64,000 bases of DNA from assembly GCA_020632715.1 (NCBI GenBank), contig JACKFA010000006.1, positions 559,001-623,000 of the forward strand, read 5' to 3'. The number at the start of each line of letters is the position of its first letter. Position 1 is the stretch's first letter. Below are positions 33,230-42,839 of the stretch, piece by piece. The notes under the pieces were generated by a model that saw only the letters and a program-made list of their open reading frames with translations, was not told the DNA's origin and ran no database searches. Both the position numbers and the translations under genes were made by a program. This stretch comes from Deltaproteobacteria bacterium (lineage in GTDB: Bacteria; Myxococcota_A; UBA9042; PHBI01).

Positions 33230-35461
33230 ATGCGCTTGGGGGAGTCGCAGCTTCGGACGGGGAGGGGCCGCGCGGTGCGTCATGCCGCGCTGGCGCTGGC
33301 CGTCGCGCTGTCCACGGGGGCGGCCGCCGCGTCGTGCACGGACGCCGGGGTCCTGCCCATCCCGCCGCCGCCGGCGGCGCTCAGCGACGCGCTCCTCCGC
33401 GTGCAGGGCCGCTTCTGCACGGATCCGCCGGAGTCGATCGTCTTCCCGCTGAAGGTGCTCTTCCTCGTCGACCAGTCGGGCTCGCTCCAGTGCACCGACG
33501 CCCAGAACCGCCGCTTCCAGGCGCTCGACGAGCTCGTGGGCGAGCTCCGCCGGAACCCGAACGCCTCGTTCGCGTTCGTCGGGTTCTCGTCCTGGTCGCG
33601 CGAGCTCCCGTTCACGCGCGATCGCGCCCAGATCGACCAGTTCCTCGATCCGTCCGGCGGGCTCGGCCCGGCGACGGACTATCAGGGCGCCCTCGCGACC
33701 GCGCTCCGCCTCCTCGAGACCGACATGATCGACGCGGGCCCGTCCCTCCGGACGCGCACGAAGTACGTCATCGTCTTCGTGTCGGACGGCGTCCCCGAGC
33801 CGCGCTGCAACGCGGGCTGCGAGGACGACGAGCGCACCTGCGCCGACGGCCGCGACAACGACGGCGACGGCCTCTCCGACGGCAGCGACCCCGACTGCGT
33901 CGGCGTCACCGACCACGCGACGCACCCCGACTCCAACTACGGCGTCTGCAACACGGACCGCGAGGTCGGCGACGACGTCTACGTCGACTACGAGGGGATC
34001 TGCCCCGCCTACAACCAGCCCGAGCAGATCCTCCAGCGCGTCTTCGAGCTCCGCGCCCTCGCCGACCTCTACAGCGTCGGCGCGCTCACGCTCCACACCG
34101 TGCTCCTCTTCGCGCCCCAGGCCGACGTCGAGGCCGTCTGCCCCGGCGCCTCCGCCGCCTTCGGCTACAACGGCGGCCAGGCGCGCGCGCTCCTCCAGCA
34201 GATGGCGCAGGCCGGCGGCGGCAGCTTCCGCGACGTCAACATCGCCACGACCGGGCACTTCTTCGACTTCGACTTCGTCACGCTCGAGAGCCGCGAGTGG
34301 CTCACGGACCTCGTCGCCGCCAACGCGAACGCGCGCCGCGCCGTCGCGGGCTTCGGCCTCGGCGCGACGGGCGTCCTCGCCGACTCCGACGGCGACGGCG
34401 TCCCCGACGAGGTCGAGCGCGCGCTCTCGACCTCGGTCACGAGCCCCGAGTCCGACGGCGGCGACCACTACGGCGACCTCCTCGAGCTCCGCGAGCGCGA
34501 CGCCGGCTTCGACGCGCGCGACCCGGCGCTCCCGGCCGCGCCCTGCGCGGACGCGAGCGACCTCGACGGCGACGGCCTCAGCGACTGCGAGGAGGCCTGG
34601 CTCGGGACGGGGATGCGCGACCCGGACACCGACAACGACGGGATCATCGACTGGCTCGAGGTCGTCGCGGGCACGGATCCGCTCGTCGACGACGGGGCGC
34701 GCGACCTCGACTTCGACGGCGTCAGCAACCGCGACGAGCTCCGCGGCGGCTCGAACCCGCTCGCCGCGGACGCGGCGACCTACCGCGACGAGCGGGTGCT
34801 CTACGGCCTCACCGACGTCGGGGACGTCGCCGTGGACGACGGCACCGGCAAGACGACCGTCCGGCACTGCTACGACTTCGACGTGAGCCGCGTCCCGCTC
34901 GCGCCGACCGAGCTCGGGGCCGACCGCGGGCGGAACCGGGTGATGATCTACGCGCACGAGCGTCCGCTGGCCCTCGCCGGCACCGAGAGCCGCGTGAGCG
35001 TCGTCTGCGCCGAGGTCCGCTACGAGGGGCCGACCGCGAAGGTGCCGGCGGACGGGCGCGTCGACTGGTCGGAGGCCGCGTGGGCGCGCGACCACGAGGA
35101 GCTCCTCGCGAAGCGCGACGCGCTCGTCGCGTGCCGGCCGGGCGGGCACGTCCCGGCCGACGTCCGCCGCTCCGACCTCGACGACCTCGTCCACGACTGC
35201 CTCGACGACAAGGCGGCCCTCGGCGACCGCCTCTACCGCGGCGCAGAGCTCACCGACCTGCTCGCGGGCGCGCTCGACAACCGCCTCCGCCCGCGCTGGG
35301 CCGCCACGCCGAGCGCCCTCTGGAAGCCCATCGAGAGCTTCGACGCCGACCGCGACTGCGTGCGCCCCGAGGAGCCGCAGCTGGTGTTCGCGCTGCTCGA
35401 CCGCCTGCGCGCCTGCCTCGCGTGCCCCGAGCCACCGGGGAACACGGCGGTGACGCCGTGA
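33230..35461 (+). CDS. VWA-domain lipoprotein with thrombospondin-type-3 repeats (first paralogue)
   Basis: A 743-residue envelope protein. A signal region of about 37 residues ends AAAASC. Mature residues start CTDAGVLPIPP, and then PESIVFPLKVLFLVDQSGSL opens a von Willebrand A domain with a MIDAS DxSxS. Cysteines and calcium-loop repeats follow (DNDGDGLSDGSD, DSDGDGVPDEVE, DLDGDGLSDCEE, DTDNDGIIDWLE). It is probably surface- or periplasm-exposed and calcium-stabilised. Its stop overlaps the GTG of the next gene (GTGA), and the next protein is a clear paralogue. Function is unknown; ligand binding is likely. Confidence 0.85.
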   Translation: MRLGESQLRTGRGRAVRHAALALAVALSTGAAAASCTDAGVLPIPPPPAALSDALLRVQGRFCTDPPESIVFPLKVLFLVDQSGSLQCTDAQNRRFQALDELVGELRRNPNASFAFVGFSSWSRELPFTRDRAQIDQFLDPSGGLGPATDYQGALATALRLLETDMIDAGPSLRTRTKYVIVFVSDGVPEPRCNAGCEDDERTCADGRDNDGDGLSDGSDPDCVGVTDHATHPDSNYGVCNTDREVGDDVYVDYEGICPAYNQPEQILQRVFELRALADLYSVGALTLHTVLLFAPQADVEAVCPGASAAFGYNGGQARALLQQMAQAGGGSFRDVNIATTGHFFDFDFVTLESREWLTDLVAANANARRAVAGFGLGATGVLADSDGDGVPDEVERALSTSVTSPESDGGDHYGDLLELRERDAGFDARDPALPAAPCADASDLDGDGLSDCEEAWLGTGMRDPDTDNDGIIDWLEVVAGTDPLVDDGARDLDFDGVSNRDELRGGSNPLAADAATYRDERVLYGLTDVGDVAVDDGTGKTTVRHCYDFDVSRVPLAPTELGADRGRNRVMIYAHERPLALAGTESRVSVVCAEVRYEGPTAKVPADGRVDWSEAAWARDHEELLAKRDALVACRPGGHVPADVRRSDLDDLVHDCLDDKAALGDRLYRGAELTDLLAGALDNRLRPRWAATPSALWKPIESFDADRDCVRPEEPQLVFALLDRLRACLACPEPPGNTAVTP

Positions 35462-37488
35462 GGGGCGGCGTCCGGGCCTCGGCGGCCGTGCTCGCGGCCG
35501 CGAGCGCCCTCGCCGGCGCGGGCCTCGGCGGCGCCGCGCTGCTGCCGGGGTGCACCGACGCGGATCTGCTGCCCATCCCGCCCGTGAAGCCGTTCATCGA
35601 CGACAAGCTCGCGATCGAGGGCGATCTCTGCACGCGGTCGCCCGAGAGCCTCGTCTTCCCGCTGCGCGTGCTCTTCGTGGTCGACGCGAGCGAGTCGATG
35701 CGCGTGACGGATCCTGCCGACCCGCTCACGGGCGAGACGCGCCGCGAGACGGCCGTGCGCGAGGCGTGGGAGAAGCTCCTCGCCGCGGGGATCTCCGACG
35801 TGCGCGTCGGGATCCTGCGCTTCTCGGCCGAGGCGCAGTCACGCACCCCCGTCGACACCGACGGCGACGGGCTCACCGACAGCTACTTCTCGGCGGATCC
35901 CGCGCAGCTCGGCGTCGCGACGGCCGCGCTCGGCGTCACCGATCGCACGACGAACTACGTCGCCGCGCTCTCCGAGGCGTACTTCGAGCTCCGCACCGAG
36001 CTCGCCGGGGCCGACCTCGAGTCGCTCCCGCTCTCCCGCTACGTCGTGGTGTTCGTGTCGGACGGCCTCCCCGACGTCGACCCGACCGACGCCGCGCCCG
36101 GCGGCCTCGACACCGTGCTCGACGGCGTGAGCCAGCTCCGGGAGCTCGCGAAGCTCTTCCGCGTCGGGGACTTCCAGTTCCACACCGTCTACCTCTCGGC
36201 CGGGCAGGGGCTCGCGCTCGACAAGCCCGCGCAGGACCTCCTCGAGACGATGGCCGACCTCGGCGGCGGGAACTATCGGAGCGTCCCGAACGGCGAGGAG
36301 ATCGACTTCCTCGGCGTCGACTTCAGCGTCATCCGGCGGGTCTTCACGCTGAAGACCCTCGCCGCCGTGAACCTCGACACCATCGTCGACAGCGAGCAGC
36401 AGGCCGCGCTCACGGCCGCCTCCGACGCGCTCGAGCGGGCGCTCGATCCGGACGAGGTCCGCGCGGGCTTCGTCGACATCGACGGCGACGGCCACCTCTC
36501 GTGCGGCGAGCCGCTCGTCGACAGCGACGGCGACGGCCTCTCCGACCTCGTCGAGGCCGTGGTCGGGAGCGATCCGCTGCGCCAGGACACCGACGACGAC
36601 GGCCTCTCCGACCGCGACGAGTGGGATCTGCAGGGCAGCCACGACCTCCTCGACGGCAGCGACTCCGGCTGCTACGTGCCGAGCCCCTGCCTCCTCGACG
36701 ACCAGGACCTCTGCGCCTGCCTCGTCGACAGCGACGCCGACGGCGTCTGCGACTGCGCCGAGGACGCGAGCGGCGCCTGCCAGGGCCCGGGCGGGCGCGA
36801 CTGCGTCGACGCCGACGAGGACGGCCTCTGCGACTGCCCCGACGCCGACGCCGACGGCTTCTGCGACTACGCCGATCGGGACGGCGATCTCCTGCGCGAC
36901 TGCGAGGAGATCTACCGCGGCACCGCCCAGAACGGCGCCGACAGCGACGCCGACGGGGTCCCCGACCTCCTCGAGGTGCGCCTCCGCACGAGCGCCGTCG
37001 AGCCCGACACCGCGCGCGACCTCGACTTCGACCAGACCCCGAACGGCGACGAGGTCCTCGGCGGCACCGACCCGCTCTGCGGCGACGCGGCGTTCCGCTC
37101 GCGGACCGCCATCCGCTACACCCTCGAGGAGCGCGGGCTCGTGGGCGACACGACCTGCTACCACCTCGGCGTCCACAACATCACGCTCGCCTCGACCCTC
37201 GAGAACCCGACGCCCGCGGCGCGCGAGCGCGACGGCGACGCTGCGGAGCCGTTCGTCGACCGCACCGGGCTCCTCGGGAACGGGCTCAACCGCGTGCTCG
37301 TCTTCGCCGGTGAGGTCGCGTTCGACGATCCGCAGGCCTTCGCGCGCTTCCGCGTCGCGTGCGTCGCCGTGCGCTACCGCGAGCCCGGCGCCTACAAGAA
37401 CCCGCCCTCCGGCAAGGTGACCCTCGTGGACTCCGACTTCGTGGACGTGCGCGACTTCGACATCGCCCGCGACTGTGTGACGCCGTGA
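35458..37488 (+). CDS. VWA-domain lipoprotein with thrombospondin-type-3 repeats (second paralogue)
   Basis: A 676-residue paralogue of the preceding protein. The signal ends LLPGC; the mature start CTDADLLPIPP and the segment PESLVFPLRVLFVVDASESM mirror the first copy. The VWA MIDAS is DASES. The C-terminal half holds many Asp-rich calcium loops (DIDGDGHLSCGE, DSDGDGLSDLVE, DTDDDGLSDRDE) and a Cys-rich stretch with CACLVDSDADGVCDC-type units. It starts at GTG overlapping the previous stop (GTGA), and its own stop overlaps the next GTG the same way, so the three genes should be translationally coupled. Confidence 0.85.
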   Translation: MRGGVRASAAVLAAASALAGAGLGGAALLPGCTDADLLPIPPVKPFIDDKLAIEGDLCTRSPESLVFPLRVLFVVDASESMRVTDPADPLTGETRRETAVREAWEKLLAAGISDVRVGILRFSAEAQSRTPVDTDGDGLTDSYFSADPAQLGVATAALGVTDRTTNYVAALSEAYFELRTELAGADLESLPLSRYVVVFVSDGLPDVDPTDAAPGGLDTVLDGVSQLRELAKLFRVGDFQFHTVYLSAGQGLALDKPAQDLLETMADLGGGNYRSVPNGEEIDFLGVDFSVIRRVFTLKTLAAVNLDTIVDSEQQAALTAASDALERALDPDEVRAGFVDIDGDGHLSCGEPLVDSDGDGLSDLVEAVVGSDPLRQDTDDDGLSDRDEWDLQGSHDLLDGSDSGCYVPSPCLLDDQDLCACLVDSDADGVCDCAEDASGACQGPGGRDCVDADEDGLCDCPDADADGFCDYADRDGDLLRDCEEIYRGTAQNGADSDADGVPDLLEVRLRTSAVEPDTARDLDFDQTPNGDEVLGGTDPLCGDAAFRSRTAIRYTLEERGLVGDTTCYHLGVHNITLASTLENPTPAARERDGDAAEPFVDRTGLLGNGLNRVLVFAGEVAFDDPQAFARFRVACVAVRYREPGAYKNPPSGKVTLVDSDFVDVRDFDIARDCVTP

Positions 37489-39536
37489 CGCGCGGGCGGA
37501 TCGCGTGGTGGGGCGTCGCGGGCCTCGCGCTGGCCTCGCTCCTCCTGGGCTGGGCCGGCTGCGGCGACGGCGGCGCCGACGCGAGCGACACCTCGCCGAC
37601 CCCGGGCGCCGAGTGCGCGCGCGACCCGTCGAACGACTCGTCGGAGGCCGTGGCGCTCGCGCTCGACAGCGAGGTCACGGGCTACCTGTGCCCGATCGAG
37701 GACGTCGACTGGTACCGCGTCGACACCGGGGCGAGCGCCGGGCTCCTGCGCGTCCGGCTCGCGGTCGACGGGGAGCTCTCGCCGGTCGAGCCGTCGTACG
37801 CGGTCTACCGGATCGACGGCGACGGCGGCCCGGGCGAGGTCGTCGGCGCGCCCCCGGCCACGCTCCTCGGGCAGGCGCTCGACGAGGTGCACTGCGTGTC
37901 GCCTGGGAGCTACCTCGTGGCCGTCCGCGACGACGGCGACGACGCGCAGGACTTCCGCCGCCCCTATCGCCTCACGGTGAGCGCGAGCCCGAACCCCGAC
38001 ACGGCCGAGCCCAACGACGACGCCGCCGGCGCCACGCCGCTCGCGAGCGGTGCCGCCGCGCACGGCGCCATCAGCTGCGGCGGCGACGAGGACTGGTTCG
38101 CCGTCGATCTCGCCGCGGGGCAGCTCGTCCGCGCGCGCCTCGAGCTCGACGTCGCCGGCTTCGACCCCACCGTGCGCCTCGTCGACGCCGCGGGCGAGCT
38201 CGTCGGGCTCCGCGACAACCCCTCGGGGCGCGTCTCGCCGACCGACATCGAGCTCGCGCTGGTGCCGCCGGGGCCGGGGCGCTACTACGTCGTCGTCGGC
38301 GACGACGACGGGCGCGACGCCGACCCCGAGGCCGAGTACACGCTCACGGTCACGGCGGCCGTCGACGACGATCCGAACGAGCCGAACCACCACCCGGACG
38401 TCGCGACGCCGCTCGCGACGAGCGCGGACGCCTGCGGGGCGGCCGCCGGCGCGTGGCGTGAGGAGCACGGCACCATCGGGGCGCCGGGCGACAACGACTG
38501 GTACCGCCTCCCGGTCACCGGCTGCGCGCCACAGGGGCTCCTCGAGGCCGAGGTCGAGTACGACGTCGCCGGCCTCGACGCGGCCGCGCTCGCGGCGCTC
38601 CGGCGGGACGTGCAGCTCGCGGTGACCTTCGTCCGCGCGCACCGGGGCTCCCCGTGCCAGGTCGACAGCGACTGTCAGGCGCTCGCGAAGACCTGCCAGA
38701 ACAGCTGGGACTGCTCGGGCCTCTTCAACGCGTGCCGCCCGGACGGCTTCTGCGCGGGCGCGGCGGTGTGCCTGCCCGAGGGGGTGTGCGGGGCGAACGT
38801 CATCCAGCGGCGCGAGATGGGGGGGGCTGTGGCCGGTCCTGGTCCTGAGACCGTGCGCCTCTCGGCGCCGCTCTTCGGGGACGAGGTCGTCTATCTGCGC
38901 GTGGCGGACTTCCAGAGCGATGGCGCTGCGCCGGGGGTGAGCTACCGCGTGCGGGCGCGCGTCCGCGCCGAGCCGGACGCGAACGAGCCGTCGAACGTGT
39001 ACGCGCCGGAGCTCCTCGAGAGCTTCCCGACGGGGATCCAGGCGAGCGCCGCGAAGCCGGTCCCGGTCCACGACTGCACGGGGCTCACCCCCGACTGCTG
39101 CGGCCCGGACACCTGGGTCGAGGGGGAGATCAGCTACGAGAACGACCTCGACTGGTATCGCTACGACCACCCGTGCCCCGGCGAGGACTGCAACCTCCGC
39201 CTCGTGTACGAGCTCGGGGGCGGCCCGGTCGACTTCGTCGTGTCGTTCTATCGCGAGGGGGGGCTCTGGTTCGGGGGCGTCGTGGGCCCGGGCAGCGAGG
39301 CGGCCACGCAGAGCGCGCTCTCGGGGCACTACGGGGGCGTCGGGCCCGGCGACTCGTGCCTCTATGCCTTCAGCGGGCACGAAGGCGCCGACTACACCTA
39401 CCAGATCGTGTTCCGCGATCTCGCGACCGTACGGGACTGGAGTCCGGAACAGGGTTATCGCTTCTGCCTCGAGAAAGTGTCGACAGAATGCGCGGCGCCC
39501 TGCGAGCTCTTCGAGAACGGGTGCGGCGTACCCTGA
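37485..39536 (+). CDS. PPC-domain lipoprotein
   Basis: A 683-residue lipoprotein. The signal ends GWAGC at about residue 23. Four beta-sandwich repeats of the bacterial pre-peptidase C-terminal (PPC) type are marked by the motif (D/E)xDW(Y/F): EDVDWYRVD, DEDWFAVDL, DNDWYRLPV and DLDWYRYD. A Cys-rich insert (CQVDSDCQALAKTC, CRPDGFCAG) lies between the third and fourth. PPC domains usually accompany secreted enzymes, but no catalytic domain is present, so it may be a binding partner of the two VWA proteins. GTG start overlaps the upstream stop. Confidence 0.83.
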   Translation: MTRGRIAWWGVAGLALASLLLGWAGCGDGGADASDTSPTPGAECARDPSNDSSEAVALALDSEVTGYLCPIEDVDWYRVDTGASAGLLRVRLAVDGELSPVEPSYAVYRIDGDGGPGEVVGAPPATLLGQALDEVHCVSPGSYLVAVRDDGDDAQDFRRPYRLTVSASPNPDTAEPNDDAAGATPLASGAAAHGAISCGGDEDWFAVDLAAGQLVRARLELDVAGFDPTVRLVDAAGELVGLRDNPSGRVSPTDIELALVPPGPGRYYVVVGDDDGRDADPEAEYTLTVTAAVDDDPNEPNHHPDVATPLATSADACGAAAGAWREEHGTIGAPGDNDWYRLPVTGCAPQGLLEAEVEYDVAGLDAAALAALRRDVQLAVTFVRAHRGSPCQVDSDCQALAKTCQNSWDCSGLFNACRPDGFCAGAAVCLPEGVCGANVIQRREMGGAVAGPGPETVRLSAPLFGDEVVYLRVADFQSDGAAPGVSYRVRARVRAEPDANEPSNVYAPELLESFPTGIQASAAKPVPVHDCTGLTPDCCGPDTWVEGEISYENDLDWYRYDHPCPGEDCNLRLVYELGGGPVDFVVSFYREGGLWFGGVVGPGSEAATQSALSGHYGGVGPGDSCLYAFSGHEGADYTYQIVFRDLATVRDWSPEQGYRFCLEKVSTECAAPCELFENGCGVP

Positions 39537-39558
39537 CGACGCCGCCCTGAACGTCGTC
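39535..39558 (+). terminator. Terminator after the VWA/PPC operon
   Basis: GACGACG (39535-39541) and CGTCGTC (39552-39558) form a 7-bp stem with a 10-base loop followed by TTTC, starting at the stop codon of the PPC gene. Confidence 0.5.
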
Positions 39559-39882
39559 TTTCGGGCATCGTCGCGCGGGTGAATCATTCGAGTCTGCGGA
39601 AATTGTCGCGGAATCCGGGAACCGCGCGACGCCTGACCGAATTCTGAATTACGGCTCAGAATTTTGTGCCGCGCGTTATTGCCACCTCGGACCGCGTTCG
39701 TGAGGCGCACCCCGCGCGCCTCTCCGCCGAAATGAGTGCTCGACCTTCGACCCGACCCGAGGCTACGATGATGCCATGGAGCAAGTCGCCGAGCGTGCCC
39801 GCGCCGCGACGGCGTCGCCTTTGGGGCGGCGTCGCGCCCGTGCCGCTGCAGCCACCGGCGATGAGGCTCGCTTGGGGGTGGC
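39537..39882. other. 346-bp intergenic region upstream of a regulator gene
   Basis: Unusually AT-rich for this window between about 39580 and 39680. It holds the terminator above and the dyad at 39640-39663. No gene was accepted here; short open frames lack a ribosome site and recognisable content. Confidence 0.4.
39640..39663. promoter_or_regulatory. Operator-like dyad upstream of the TIGR02147-type regulator
   Basis: AATTCTGA (39640-39647) and TCAGAATT (39656-39663) are perfect 8-bp arms around an 8-base spacer. Centre-to-centre spacing of 16 bp is compatible with a dimeric regulator. A few Ts follow, so a terminator role is not excluded. Confidence 0.4.
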
Positions 39883-40695
39883 ATGCCCGATGTGAGGGAT
39901 TTCGTCGACTACCGCGAGTACCTCGCGGCCTTGGTGTCCCATCACAAAAACATAGACCGGTCGTTCTCGTATCGCGGCTTCGCCCGCAAAGCCGGTCTCG
40001 CGTCGCCGAACTACCTCCAGCAGGTCATCAGTCGCAACCGCAACCTGGCGCCGGCCTCGGTTCCGGCCTTCGCGAAGGGCTTCGGGATGTCGCGCGCCGA
40101 CGCCCGCATCTTCCAGTTCATGGTGGAGTTCGACGCGGCGCGCACGGACGACGAGAAGAACCAGTGGTGTGACCGGCTCCTCGACCACGAGCGCGGCCAC
40201 GCGCGCCGGAAGGCCGTCTCGGCGCACCGCCAGTGGTATCCGCTCGTGATCCGCGAGATGGCCGCGCTGCCGGGCTTCCAGCCCGACCCGGCCTGGGTGG
40301 CGCCGCGTCTGCGGCCGGCGATCACCGAGGCGCAGGCGCGCCGCGCCCTCGAGCTCCTCTTCGACGCCGGGCTCCTCTTGCGCGCGCACGACGGCGCGGT
40401 GCGTCCCGGGCCCGGGGAGGCGCTCGAGCCGCCGCTCGCGGAGCTCGCCGCGCGCAACGCCGAGCGCTCGCGCGGGCAGCTCGTCTCGCAGACGCTCAAC
40501 GACCGCCTCGACACCGTGCGGAGCCTCAGCCTCCGCCTCACGCCGTCGGCCGTGTCGGCCGCGAACGCGGCGATCGATCGCCTCATCGGCGAGCTCGAGG
40601 CGCTGGTCGCCGCCGACGGGGAGGCGCCGCCGGCCGAGATCCACACGCTCGCCGTCGCGCTCTTCCCGGTCACGGCCACCACCGACCTCGGCTGA
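39883..40695 (+). CDS. TIGR02147/DUF4423-type transcriptional regulator-like protein
   Basis: A 270-residue protein. The N-terminal 80 residues form a DNA-binding-like helical domain starting DVRDFVDYREYLAAL, with SYRGFARKAGLASPNYLQQV as the helix-turn-helix region. The C-terminal region has YPLVIREMAAL and ITEAQARRALELLFDAGLL (a winged-helix-like segment), the layout of the TIGR02147 family common in Fibrobacter, Bdellovibrio and myxobacteria. It lies between two envelope lipoprotein loci and may control them. GGGGGTGG precedes the ATG. Confidence 0.8.
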   Translation: MPDVRDFVDYREYLAALVSHHKNIDRSFSYRGFARKAGLASPNYLQQVISRNRNLAPASVPAFAKGFGMSRADARIFQFMVEFDAARTDDEKNQWCDRLLDHERGHARRKAVSAHRQWYPLVIREMAALPGFQPDPAWVAPRLRPAITEAQARRALELLFDAGLLLRAHDGAVRPGPGEALEPPLAELAARNAERSRGQLVSQTLNDRLDTVRSLSLRLTPSAVSAANAAIDRLIGELEALVAADGEAPPAEIHTLAVALFPVTATTDLG

Positions 40696-40780
40696 CGGCG
40701 CCCGCGCGTCGCGCGGGGGGCGGTCGCCCCGGGCTGGAGTTATTTCGCGGCCACGCATAGACTCCCCGGCGGGGGAGACG

Positions 40781-42310
40781 ATGCGCGACGAGCTTGGGGG
40801 CGGCCTCATCGATGAGCGGGGCGCGCGCGCGGTCGATGGGGCGACCGGCGTCGGGGGCCGACGTGTGCCCTGGGGCGCGCTCGCGGTCGCGCTCCTCGTC
40901 GGCGCGTGCGGCGGCGATGGCGGCGGCGGCGCGACCGACGCCACGGCGATCACCGACACGGCGCCTGTGGACGTGATCCCCGCGGACACGGTGACCACGG
41001 ACACCGGCGGCGCTGACGTCACCGTCACGTCGGGCGGCTGGCGCGCGACCGTCGTTGCCGAGGGCGGCCGGCAGGTGCGCGCGACGACCCTCCCGAGCGG
41101 GCGCGTCGCGGCCATCGCGTACGCGGACGAGGGGATCCCCGGCGCGAGCTGCGGCGCGAGCGGCGAGGCCGCGGCGACCTTGGTCGGCTGGGACCTGTCC
41201 TACGCCGAGCGCGGCGCGGACGGCGCGTGGGCGGTCGAGGTCGTGGCGCGCGTCGACCACCTCGGCCCGCCGCGCGGCGCCGACGTCGGCGCGGCGGGCG
41301 ACGGCGCGCCCGTCATCGCGGCGCTCGCGGGCGGTCCGAGCGAGCAGCCGCCGTACTGCGGGGCGAACGACCTCGCGATCTACGAGCGCGCGCCGGGCTC
41401 GGCGGGGTTCTCGCCGCGCGTCGTCGTCGCCGAGAGCGACGAGGCGCAGACCGGCGAGCCCGCGAGCGACTACGGCACCGTCGTGGGCCTCTGGCCGGCC
41501 ATCGCGAAGGACCCCGACGGGCGGCTCGCCGTCGCCTACAAGGACGTGCACGCCGGGAGCCTCCAGGGCGACGACTTCGCGCGCGCCGACCTCGAGCTCG
41601 TGTGGGAGGGCGCGGGAGGCGGGCTCCGGCACCTCGCGGTCGACCCGGGCGTCGGCGCCGGCAACTACAACGGGCTCGTCTTCGACGCCGACGGGCGGCC
41701 CGTCGTGATGACCTTCAACCCGCGCGACGACGTCGCGAGCGCCTCGCGGCGCGGCCTCTGGCTCTGGCGCTCCGGTGACGACGGCGCGACGTGGGAGTCG
41801 GTGCGCCTCACGGCGGGCGGCACCGGGGAGCGCCCGGCGATCGCCTGGGACGCCGACGGCGGGACCGTCTGGGTCGCCTGGTACGACGCCGAGCGCGGCC
41901 TCCCGATGGTCGCGCACCTCGTCGACGACGCCGCGTTCGCCTCGCTCGCGGACGGGTGGGAGGTCGAGGACGTCGGCGACCACGTGTTCGACGAGGGGGC
42001 GCACCCCGCGCTCGCCGTGACCGCCGACGGGCAGGTCGCGCTCGCCTGGTACCGCTGCGGACGCGCGAGCGACGGCGTCGGCAACTGCTCGCCGCAGCGC
42101 GACGGCGTCGTCTTCGCGTACCGCGACGGCGGCGAGCAGTGGGTCCGCGAGGTCGTCGACGACGGCGGCGCCGACGGCGTCTGCGGCGGCTACATCGCGC
42201 TCGCCTTCGCGGGCGGCGACACGCCGGTCCTGCTCTACCAGTGCCTCGTGCCGGACGGCGCGGGCGGCTACGCGGCGCGCCTCGTCGCCGCCACGGGAGA
42301 TCGGCTTTGA
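40781..42310 (+). CDS. Lipoprotein with beta-propeller-like repeats
   Basis: A 509-residue lipoprotein. The hydrophobic signal is preceded by a 30-residue polar leader and ends LLVGAC; an Asp/Thr-rich linker follows. The rest contains repeated blades with motifs such as KDPDGRLAVAYKD, DADGRPVVMTF, WDADGGTVWVAWYD and TADGQVALAWYR, resembling BNR/sialidase-like propellers without evident catalytic residues. GGGGGAG lies just upstream of the ATG. Its stop codon overlaps a TTG start of the next gene, suggesting coupling. Function is unknown. Confidence 0.75.
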   Translation: MRDELGGGLIDERGARAVDGATGVGGRRVPWGALAVALLVGACGGDGGGGATDATAITDTAPVDVIPADTVTTDTGGADVTVTSGGWRATVVAEGGRQVRATTLPSGRVAAIAYADEGIPGASCGASGEAAATLVGWDLSYAERGADGAWAVEVVARVDHLGPPRGADVGAAGDGAPVIAALAGGPSEQPPYCGANDLAIYERAPGSAGFSPRVVVAESDEAQTGEPASDYGTVVGLWPAIAKDPDGRLAVAYKDVHAGSLQGDDFARADLELVWEGAGGGLRHLAVDPGVGAGNYNGLVFDADGRPVVMTFNPRDDVASASRRGLWLWRSGDDGATWESVRLTAGGTGERPAIAWDADGGTVWVAWYDAERGLPMVAHLVDDAAFASLADGWEVEDVGDHVFDEGAHPALAVTADGQVALAWYRCGRASDGVGNCSPQRDGVVFAYRDGGEQWVREVVDDGGADGVCGGYIALAFAGGDTPVLLYQCLVPDGAGGYAARLVAATGDRL

Positions 42311-42774
42311 GGCGGGCGCGGCTCGGGCCCCGCTGGGCGGCGCTGCTCGCGCTCGCGCTCGCCGCGCTCGCGGCTCCGGCGTGCGCGGACGAGGGCTTCT
42401 CGCTCGACGGCAGCCTCGGCGCGGTCTACCCGCTCTCGGCCGACCGCGTGCGGGCGCGCCTCTACCCGTCCGAGCTCGCGATCGAGTTCGTGCGCGACAA
42501 CGGCGAGGTGCCCGTGCGCATCACGATCCGCCGCGCGGAGGCCGAGGTCGTGCGGCCCGGCTCGGTCGACCTCGGGCGCTACGGCGACGTCACGGGCAGC
42601 CTCGCCGACCGCGAGATGCCCCCCTTCGACGACGGCGAGCTCATCTTCGACGAGGTCGGGCGCGACGAGGGCGACGCGCTGAGCGGCAGCTTCACGGCGC
42701 GCTTCGTCGCGGGGCGCGCGACCTACGATCTGCACGGGTCCTTCGCGACCCACCTCGAGGTGGTGGCGTTTTGA
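42307..42774 (+). CDS. Small exported protein of unknown function
   Basis: A 155-residue protein read from TTG that overlaps the preceding stop (TTGA). A Sec signal peptide of about 27 residues (RRAR, hydrophobic core, ACA) leads to a beta-rich mature part with even-spaced hydrophobic residues (LYPSELAIEFVRDNGEVPVRITI, abbreviated here to its class of alternating strands). No cysteine remains after the signal. No family is recognised. The start codon is unusual but no ATG or GTG gives a signal peptide. Confidence 0.55.
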   Translation: MRRARLGPRWAALLALALAALAAPACADEGFSLDGSLGAVYPLSADRVRARLYPSELAIEFVRDNGEVPVRITIRRAEAEVVRPGSVDLGRYGDVTGSLADREMPPFDDGELIFDEVGRDEGDALSGSFTARFVAGRATYDLHGSFATHLEVVAF

Positions 42775-42839
42775 CGGCGGCGACGCGACGGGCGATGGGC
42801 GGGGGCGAGGCGGCGGGCGCGCGGCGGGCCCCGGCGTCG

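Noticed and set aside
39640..39663. A fourth hairpin-element copy, because GAATTACGGCTCAG resembles the 59420 end
   Set aside because: Similarity covers about 12 bases only and no core or second end is present.
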